Shown here: one piece after another, positions 14,556 through 19,246 of the stretch | Layout: every line of letters begins with the position of its first letter | Numbering within the stretch: position 1 is the stretch's first letter | Origin: Desulfuromonas sp. | GTDB taxonomy: Bacteria; Desulfobacterota; Desulfuromonadia; Desulfuromonadales; SZUA-401 | Assembly: GCA_002869605.1 (NCBI GenBank) | Contig: PKUI01000065.1 | Span: 1-19,246, forward strand | Length of the DNA: 19,246 bases | Reading direction: 5' to 3' | Program-made: the position numbers and the translations under genes | The notes under the pieces: generated by a model | Database searches by the model: none | What the model was told of the DNA's origin: nothing | The model's input: only the letters and a program-made list of their open reading frames with translations

Positions 14556-15617
14556 CTAGGAGGCTGCCCGGCTGATCTCGGCAATGACGTCGAGGACCTT
14601 GCCATCATAGCGGTCGTCACACAGGCGGTTGGCCACCTGTGGGATACGCAGTAACGCCTTCACCAGCGCAAAGCGCAAGTCGCGCGGCAACACGTCGATG
14701 TAGGCAACCAGGTTCGCCTCACGTTTCTCACTCACAGCCTGGTCACCCTGCAGTAAGGTGATCACTTCGTGCAGCGTCACCGCCTGTGCATCATCCCGCT
14801 GTCCGGCGGCCTGCGCGGACACCCCCTGCCAGTCATCGAGCACCTGTTCGGCGGTCAACGGGCGCCCCTTTTGCTCGGCACACCAGCGCAGAAACGTAAC
14901 CGCGGCGGCCTCGCCGACAATTCCGGCGTAGACCTCCATCTCCAGGTCGGCCGGAAAGCGGCAGTTCTGGCGCAGGATGCTGACCATCTCCCAGGCGCGC
15001 TCGGTCGGTTCGATGTTCAAGTCCATGGCTCCACCCGGCGCCGCCAACAGCTGTTGATTTGCGCCGAGGAACTGGCGTACCTCGTCATCGAGCCCGCGCT
15101 CGCGAGCGTAACGCGCCCAGCAGGTGTAATCGCTTTCGACGTAGAGTAGCACCATGCGATCGAGCAGCGCCCGGTCAAGCGGTGCCACCTGATAGGTCCC
15201 ATCGGGGGGATTGATGGTCACCACCACCTTGTGCTTCGGGGCCATCTGATGGGTGTGCAGGGAGCGGCGCTGCCCTTCGACCGGCGGTTCGACGAACTGG
15301 AAGATCGCCTGCAGGGTATCCTCCTGCTGGGCGCGGTTAAGCTCGTCGCAGTGCACCACCGTCGGGGCATCGGCATCGAGAGGCCACCACGAGGGACGCG
15401 ACCAGTGCATGGTCTCTCCCTCCCGATAGGGGATGCCGACCAGGTCCCCGACCTCCATCTGCCCCAGCCGCAACGAGGTATAGCTTAGCTCCATGGTCCG
15501 GCAAACCTGCACAATGCCGGCGGTCTTGCCGACACCGCGATGCCCGACCACGCACGGGGTCAGGTCGGTCTTGGTGATAATCTCGGCGAGTACGGTTTTC
15601 AGCTGTTCAATGTTCAT
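14556..15617 (-). CDS. MoxR-family AAA+ ATPase
   Basis: A 353-residue cytosolic AAA+ ATPase with Walker A GHRGVGKT (25-32) and Walker B VVHCDE (87-92). It also has the sensor-like VVVTINPPDGTYQVAPLD and RALLDRM arginine-finger region. MoxR ATPases typically remodel or load a cofactor onto a partner and are encoded with VWA proteins. The frame opens at TTG 15623 but ATG 15617, with AGGGG upstream, is the better start. It is the first gene of a minus-strand run with the VWA protein and the small protein, and divergent from the TatA-like gene. The metal centre it serves is not known. Confidence 0.92.
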   Translation of the reverse strand: MNIEQLKTVLAEIITKTDLTPCVVGHRGVGKTAGIVQVCRTMELSYTSLRLGQMEVGDLVGIPYREGETMHWSRPSWWPLDADAPTVVHCDELNRAQQEDTLQAIFQFVEPPVEGQRRSLHTHQMAPKHKVVVTINPPDGTYQVAPLDRALLDRMVLLYVESDYTCWARYARERGLDDEVRQFLGANQQLLAAPGGAMDLNIEPTERAWEMVSILRQNCRFPADLEMEVYAGIVGEAAAVTFLRWCAEQKGRPLTAEQVLDDWQGVSAQAAGQRDDAQAVTLHEVITLLQGDQAVSEKREANLVAYIDVLPRDLRFALVKALLRIPQVANRLCDDRYDGKVLDVIAEISRAAS

Positions 15618-15764
15618 GAACAAACCCCTTTTTGGGTGACTATTTTGGTCAGGTATTGCAGTCTATCCGAAAGCGTCCCTCATGTCCATACACTGTTCAG
15701 GATTGCTTTATACCCCACCGTACAGTAAGGTACAGAGATCTAAACAACAAAGGATATTTCAATC

Positions 15765-15959
15765 ATGTTCGGACTCGGCTTCTGGGAACTCGCCATCCTC
15801 GCTATTGTGCTCGTCGCCATTTTCGGGATCGGCCCGGTTAAAGCGTTCGCCGCCAAAGCCATGGCGGCAAAAGATCAGCTGGATGAAGCCACAAGCTCGC
15901 TGCGAGACCCTCTGGGACTACGTGACTTAAACAAGAAGAACCAGAACGAAAAAGACTAA
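15765..15959 (+). CDS. TatA-like small membrane protein
   Basis: A 64-residue protein with an N-terminal hydrophobic helix (residues 1-21, MFGLGFWELAILAIVLVAIFG) ending in the FG hinge typical of TatA/TatE, followed by an amphipathic helix (KAFAAKAMAAKDQLDEATSSL) and a charged tail. The LPxxG element after the hinge of usual TatA is missing (it reads IGPVKAFAAK). AAAGGA stands ten bases before the ATG. No tatB or tatC is nearby, so it may be a specialised TatA/E paralogue or a related pore/adaptor protein. Confidence in the fold is good, in Tat function only moderate. Confidence 0.7.
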   Translation: MFGLGFWELAILAIVLVAIFGIGPVKAFAAKAMAAKDQLDEATSSLRDPLGLRDLNKKNQNEKD

Positions 15960-16093
15960 GCCCCCCCAAGCGAAAGCCTTGCCCCGCCTCTAAGGCCGGT
16001 CTTGCTCCCCTGCTTCGCCTCGGGAATTTCCTGATTGCCCCCTGTGAAGGAATAGGTAACCATTTAGAACCATTCAATGTCATGGAGGAAAGC

Positions 16094-17884
16094 ATGTTAA
16101 AGCAATTGCTCTGTTTGGTGTTGACTTTGCCTTTGTTTCTCGCTGCATGCGGAGGAAGTAGCGGTGGGGGGTCCCCCACACCCCCGACGTTAGCCGACTG
16201 GACCTACATGGTCTACATGGGAGCCGACAACAACCTTTCAGACTTGGCTCTCTCGGACCTGCGCGAAATGAGTCAGGTCGGCTCAACTGCCAACGTCAAC
16301 GTGGTAGTCCAGACCGAGTTCAGCAGCTTCTACACTGACCCAAGTAGCACCGAGTTCAACACCTTCTACACCGACCCGAGTGGAACCTATAACGGCGATA
16401 CCCTGCGCGTCTACCTGACTAAGAACTTCACGAATAACATTGTACAACCAATCGGGAATGTCGACATGGCCTCCCCGCAGACCCTCACCGACTTCATCAC
16501 CTGGGCAGCAACCAACTTCCCGGCCGAGAAATATGCCCTGGTCATCTGGGATCATGGCGACGGCTGGAAGACCACCAATCTTGCCCGCGGGGCGGTAGCG
16601 GACGAGACCAGCGGCAGCTTCATGAGCCTGCCCGAACTGGCCCAGGGGGTACGCGACGCCGAGGTTCCCCTTGAGGTCCTCGACTTCGATGCCTGCCTGA
16701 TGGGAATGTACGAGGTCGCTTACGAATTTATCGAGCTGGTCGACTACATGGTCTTCTCCGAAGAGAATGAGCCGGGCTATGGCAATCCCTACGACACCAT
16801 CCTCGCTCACCTCACTACCAACCCGGCCATGGACGGAAAGACCCTGGCGCAAACCGTCGTCAGCGACTATGTCAACTACTATGTGTCCAGCAGCTATCCT
16901 GACGTGGTTACCAAGTCGGCCATCGACATGGCACTGCTCCCCGAGCTACACACCCTGCTCGGCAACCTCGCCGAAAATGTCATCTCAGAGTTTGACTCCG
17001 TCTCAGCTGCCGTAACCCAGGCGATCAGCAACAGCCAGCACTACGCCTACTATGAAAACCACGACCTCTACGACTTCTGTTATCGCTTGGCGAGCAACCT
17101 CGTTTCCGGTGCCACCAAGAATTCTGCACAGGCGATCATCGATTTTTACAATAACAACGATCTTATCGTCGCCAACAAGTTCAACGGTGCCGGCGTGGCC
17201 AACAGCCACGGACTGGCCATCTACATCCCCTCCAGCACGCTGGTCTCGACTGACGGACAGGTCGACACCATGGCCGAATACGAGACGCTGCACAGCAACT
17301 CGGTCGACCTCGCAGCTTACGACTGGGCCGACGCGGTTACTACCATCATCGGCGCCAACATCGAATCCCTAAAACTCGGCGGCTTCAAGTTCTACGTCGA
17401 ATGGGATAGCGATGCCGACATCGACCTGATGGTCTGGGAACCGAACGATCTCTACGCTGCCTGGATGGGACTGAACACCCCTAACGGCTTCTTCTCCGGC
17501 GACTCACTGGTAACCGGCGAGTCCGCAGAGTATTACATCAGCAACGACTACATCCAGGAGGGACCGTATGACGTGTTAATCTACTACTACGACAACGGTC
17601 CAACCTCGACCTCGGCCAACGTCACCTTCCACTACTACGACCCCGAGATCGATAACAACTGGCATACCCTAGGACCGATGCCTATGAGCCTTGCGAACCC
17701 TTATCCAGATACCACCCTATACGCCGGCCAGCTAAACTATCTGGACAGCTTCTCCGACTGGTGGTACCCCCTGGGCTTTACCCGCCTCCGGGAACTTTCC
17801 CCGCTGGGGTACGGCAACCGGGCCGTGAGGCTTACGCTACCCAAGGCCAAGTCTCCACTCCTTGAGCAGAGCACGAGGGATTGA
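16094..17884 (+). CDS. clostripain-family (C11) cysteine peptidase lipoprotein
   Basis: A 596-residue protein. The lipobox LAAC gives lipid-modified Cys19 and marks a surface or periplasmic lipoprotein, followed by a Gly/Ser/Pro linker. The C11 domain starts with WTYMVYMGADNNLSDLAL (36-53). The clan-CD dyad is His154 in IWDHGDG and Cys201 in DFDACLMGMYE. Later domains (about 430-596) look beta-rich, with WDSDADIDLMVWEPN (asparagine/aspartate-rich, PPC-like). GGAGG lies four to nine bases before ATG 16094, so this start is used rather than the upstream ATG at 16082. It is followed at one base by a second lipoprotein gene. Confidence 0.9.
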   Translation: MLKQLLCLVLTLPLFLAACGGSSGGGSPTPPTLADWTYMVYMGADNNLSDLALSDLREMSQVGSTANVNVVVQTEFSSFYTDPSSTEFNTFYTDPSGTYNGDTLRVYLTKNFTNNIVQPIGNVDMASPQTLTDFITWAATNFPAEKYALVIWDHGDGWKTTNLARGAVADETSGSFMSLPELAQGVRDAEVPLEVLDFDACLMGMYEVAYEFIELVDYMVFSEENEPGYGNPYDTILAHLTTNPAMDGKTLAQTVVSDYVNYYVSSSYPDVVTKSAIDMALLPELHTLLGNLAENVISEFDSVSAAVTQAISNSQHYAYYENHDLYDFCYRLASNLVSGATKNSAQAIIDFYNNNDLIVANKFNGAGVANSHGLAIYIPSSTLVSTDGQVDTMAEYETLHSNSVDLAAYDWADAVTTIIGANIESLKLGGFKFYVEWDSDADIDLMVWEPNDLYAAWMGLNTPNGFFSGDSLVTGESAEYYISNDYIQEGPYDVLIYYYDNGPTSTSANVTFHYYDPEIDNNWHTLGPMPMSLANPYPDTTLYAGQLNYLDSFSDWWYPLGFTRLRELSPLGYGNRAVRLTLPKAKSPLLEQSTRD

Positions 17885-17885
17885 C

Positions 17886-18278
17886 ATGCCACGACTCATA
17901 CACATAGCCGTACTCGGCCTGGCGCTGACAACCATCTCCTGCCGCCCTCTCCCGACGGAGCCGATCGTAACCGCCGAGAGCGCTACGACCCCGACCATCC
18001 GGCAACTGACAGACCCGGCGCAGGTACAGCTGAACCAGCCGGTCACCATCCGTGGCGCCTTCAAGGGATGGAGCGGCAACTGTCAGGGAGGACCTCCGGT
18101 CAGCCGCAGCGACTGGATGCTTGAAGACGACTCGGGCTGTATTTATGTCCACGTCGCCCCCCCTCGGGGGCATGACCCCCTCAAGCCGAACGGCGAGACG
18201 CTCATTGTCCCGGGGATTCTCAAGCAGTCCTCCGAGGGAACGATCTACCTCGACAACCTGGCTCCACCTCGACGGTGA
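17886..18278 (+). CDS. small lipoprotein with an OB-fold-like domain
   Basis: A 130-residue protein with a signal and lipobox (TISC, Cys19). A region LNQPVTIRGAFKGWSGNCQG and SRSDWMLEDDSGCIYVHV, then G-rich IVPGILK, follows the pattern of OB-fold modules (tOB-like) in bacterial envelope proteins. Two further Cys could pair. It begins one base after the clostripain stop (GAGGGA upstream) and is probably cotranscribed. The fold is by resemblance; the role is unknown. Confidence 0.7.
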   Translation: MPRLIHIAVLGLALTTISCRPLPTEPIVTAESATTPTIRQLTDPAQVQLNQPVTIRGAFKGWSGNCQGGPPVSRSDWMLEDDSGCIYVHVAPPRGHDPLKPNGETLIVPGILKQSSEGTIYLDNLAPPRR

Positions 18279-18294
18279 CGGCTCATTAAATGAC

Positions 18295-18325
18295 AAAAAG
18301 CCCCTGCCTTCCGGCAGGGGCTTTT
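18295..18325. terminator. bidirectional terminator between convergent genes
   Basis: A 13-bp stem, AAAAGCCCCTGCC (18296-18308) and GGCAGGGGCTTTT (18313-18325), has a TTCC loop and A/T tails on both sides. It separates the small lipoprotein gene and tpx, which face each other. Confidence 0.9.
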
Positions 18326-18351
18326 CTTGTTGCTGTGTAGTGTTTTACGTT

Positions 18352-18870
18352 TTAGACCAGTTTTTTGAGTGCGGCCATCACATCCTCGTAATCGGGCTCG
18401 GTCGGCACCTCGGGAACGATCTGGCGATAGACGACCGTCCCGTCCTTATCCACGATGTAAACCGCGCGCGCAATCAGCTTGTTCTCCTTGATCAGCAGCC
18501 CCCAGTTCTGTGCAAAGGATCGCTCCTGGTAATCGGAAAGGGTCTTGATCGCCTCGATACCGGCATTGCCACACCAGCGCTTCTGTGCGAACGGCAGGTC
18601 CATGCTGATGGTATAAGCCGCCACCGTATCGCCCAAATCCGCGACCTCCTGATTGAAGCGCCGCCCCATGGCGTCACACACCCCGGTGTCGAGTGACGGA
18701 ACCGAGGCGATCAGCAGCACCTTGCCGGCCGCATCAGCCAGGGTAACCGGCTGCATATCGTTATCGACCACCTTGAAATCGGGGGCCTTGTCGCCAACCT
18801 TGATATCGGGGCCAAGTAGAGTGAGGCCGTTTCCACGAGAGCTGATGATACCTGTTTTTTCCTGGGCCAT
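18352..18870 (-). CDS. tpx: thiol peroxidase
   Basis: A 172-residue peroxiredoxin of the Tpx type that reduces peroxides with thioredoxin. The peroxidatic Cys is Cys65 in PSLDTGVCDAMG; the resolving Cys is Cys100 in RWCGNAG. The length matches the family. It keeps Cys at both positions, so it is not a selenoprotein. GGAGGG precedes the ATG. A strong promoter lies upstream with a palindrome in the spacer. Confidence 0.95.
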   Translation of the reverse strand: MAQEKTGIISSRGNGLTLLGPDIKVGDKAPDFKVVDNDMQPVTLADAAGKVLLIASVPSLDTGVCDAMGRRFNQEVADLGDTVAAYTISMDLPFAQKRWCGNAGIEAIKTLSDYQERSFAQNWGLLIKENKLIARAVYIVDKDGTVVYRQIVPEVPTEPDYEDVMAALKKLV

Positions 18871-18914
18871 ATGATCCCTCCTTTAAACGTCAAAGTATTA
18901 TTAAATCGGTCATC

Positions 18915-18942
18915 ATTTTAGCTGGACATTAAATGTTGTCAA
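18915..18942 (-). promoter_or_regulatory. tpx promoter with a palindrome in the spacer
   Basis: On the minus strand a perfect TTGACA (18937-18942) and TAAAAT (18915-18920) are separated by 16 bases. Within the spacer is the palindrome ACATT-A-AATGT (18926-18936 on the plus strand), a possible operator. Confidence 0.65.
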
Positions 18943-18956
18943 GTCACCGCACGCCA

Positions 18957-18984
18957 ACAAAAAAGCCCGCCGGTTGGCGGGCTT
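18957..18984 (-). terminator. terminator of the partial gene at the window's right end
   Basis: On the minus strand a perfect 9-bp stem, AAGCCCGCC and GGCGGGCTT, with a four-base loop, is followed by TTTTTTG. It lies just past the TGA at 18991-18993. Confidence 0.9.
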
Positions 18985-18990
18985 CAAGAA

Positions 18991-19246
18991 TCAAGGTGTA
19001 TAGTTCGTCAAAGTATCATCATAGAGCCGTAAGACGAGCTCACCCGAAGTCTCCTCAGAGGCAACATCGATCTCGTTCACCCCGGCAAAAATTAGGTCCC
19101 CGGTTGGAGTCACTTCAACATCTCTTCCGGTGGCACCATTCGTCGCCACTGAAGGCTTCAGGTAGTCAGTCTTATAATCGAAGCCAACCGTGCCCCCATT
19201 ATACTGCAGTACAAAGCCATGCCGCTCGCCGGCGTAACTACCGTCA
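18991..19246 (-). CDS. C-terminal end of a probable repeat/beta-propeller secreted protein (partial)
   Basis: An 84-residue open frame that enters from the right edge and stops at TGA 18991-18993. The text DVEVTPTGDLIFAGVNE and ELVLRLYDDTLTN resembles repeats of the delta-60 / beta-propeller kind (as in DGKIVVAGY...FALARYN). The N-terminal part lies beyond the window. The function is unknown. It precedes a good terminator. Confidence 0.6.
   Translation of the reverse strand, partial: DGSYAGERHGFVLQYNGGTVGFDYKTDYLKPSVATNGATGRDVEVTPTGDLIFAGVNEIDVASEETSGELVLRLYDDTLTNYTP

Noticed and set aside
13180..14559. Long open frame (459 codons) on the plus strand
   Set aside because: It is antisense to the VWA gene, has no family motifs, and the minus-strand gene has an intact MIDAS and a good start.
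15960..16081. C-rich stretch after the TatA-like gene as a terminator or riboswitch
   Set aside because: Only a weak 5-bp hairpin (GCCTT/AAGGC) without a T-run; GEMM or other riboswitch parts are not present.
18352..18870. tpx as a possible selenoprotein
   Set aside because: Both active positions are Cys codons and no in-frame TGA is present.
1..19246. CRISPR array or complete insertion sequence
   Set aside because: No regularly spaced repeats and no transposase with terminal inverted repeats were seen.

Overview
The window looks like a chromosomal segment from a selenocysteine-using anaerobic or microaerobic Gram-negative bacterium. The best guess is the Desulfuromonadales / Geobacter-Pelobacter group. 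This rests on the gene types (complete Sec machinery with a Sec-containing SelD, a GEMM-type c-di-GMP riboswitch, a GAF-HD-GYP protein, a DUF4405-like membrane protein, a MoxR/VWA pair) and on moderately high GC coding sequence. It is an inference, not a database result.

Layout. 1-96: tRNA-Sec (selC), followed by a short integration scar: a degenerate ~60-bp repeat of the tRNA 3' end, with a fragment that looks like the start of an integrase gene. 510-1519 (minus): a type IV pilin-like protein and a HAMP membrane protein, overlapping by ATGA. 1526-1925: a non-coding stretch with a decayed tRNA-like half and hairpins. 1926-3362 (minus): a secreted HEAT-repeat caspase-like protein. 3706-4332 (minus): a small membrane protein with possible haem-binding histidines. 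4478-7782 (plus): a small Cys-rich protein, selA, and a GAF-HD-GYP c-di-GMP phosphodiesterase. 7930-8431: an apparently frameshifted secreted Pro/Ala/Lys-rich protein. 8617-11655 (plus): selB, then selD with an in-frame UGA read as Sec. 11715-12608 (minus): an LpxL/HtrB-type acyltransferase preceded by a c-di-GMP-I (GEMM) riboswitch with its own terminator. 12840-15617 (minus): a MoxR AAA ATPase, a VWA/zincin-like protein and an unknown small protein. 15765-15959 (plus): a TatA-like small protein. 16094-18278 (plus): a clostripain-family lipoprotein and a small lipoprotein. 18352-18870 (minus): thiol peroxidase Tpx. 18991-19246 (minus): the 3' end of a repeat-type, probably secreted protein.

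How the genes fit together. selA, selB, selC and selD all lie within 11.7 kb, so the window holds the bacterial Sec pathway except SerRS. SelD, the selenium donor enzyme, itself appears to carry Sec at the catalytic position, so its synthesis depends on the pathway it feeds. Two c-di-GMP elements are present: the HD-GYP protein that should degrade the messenger, and a riboswitch that should sense it in front of a lipid acyltransferase gene. Two exported clan-CD cysteine proteases (caspase-like and clostripain-like) are unrelated in position but similar in type. The points most worth a second look are the riboswitch-acyltransferase pairing, the selC integration scar, the Sec-containing SelD missed by ordinary gene calling, and the altered metallopeptidase motif in the MoxR-linked VWA protein.
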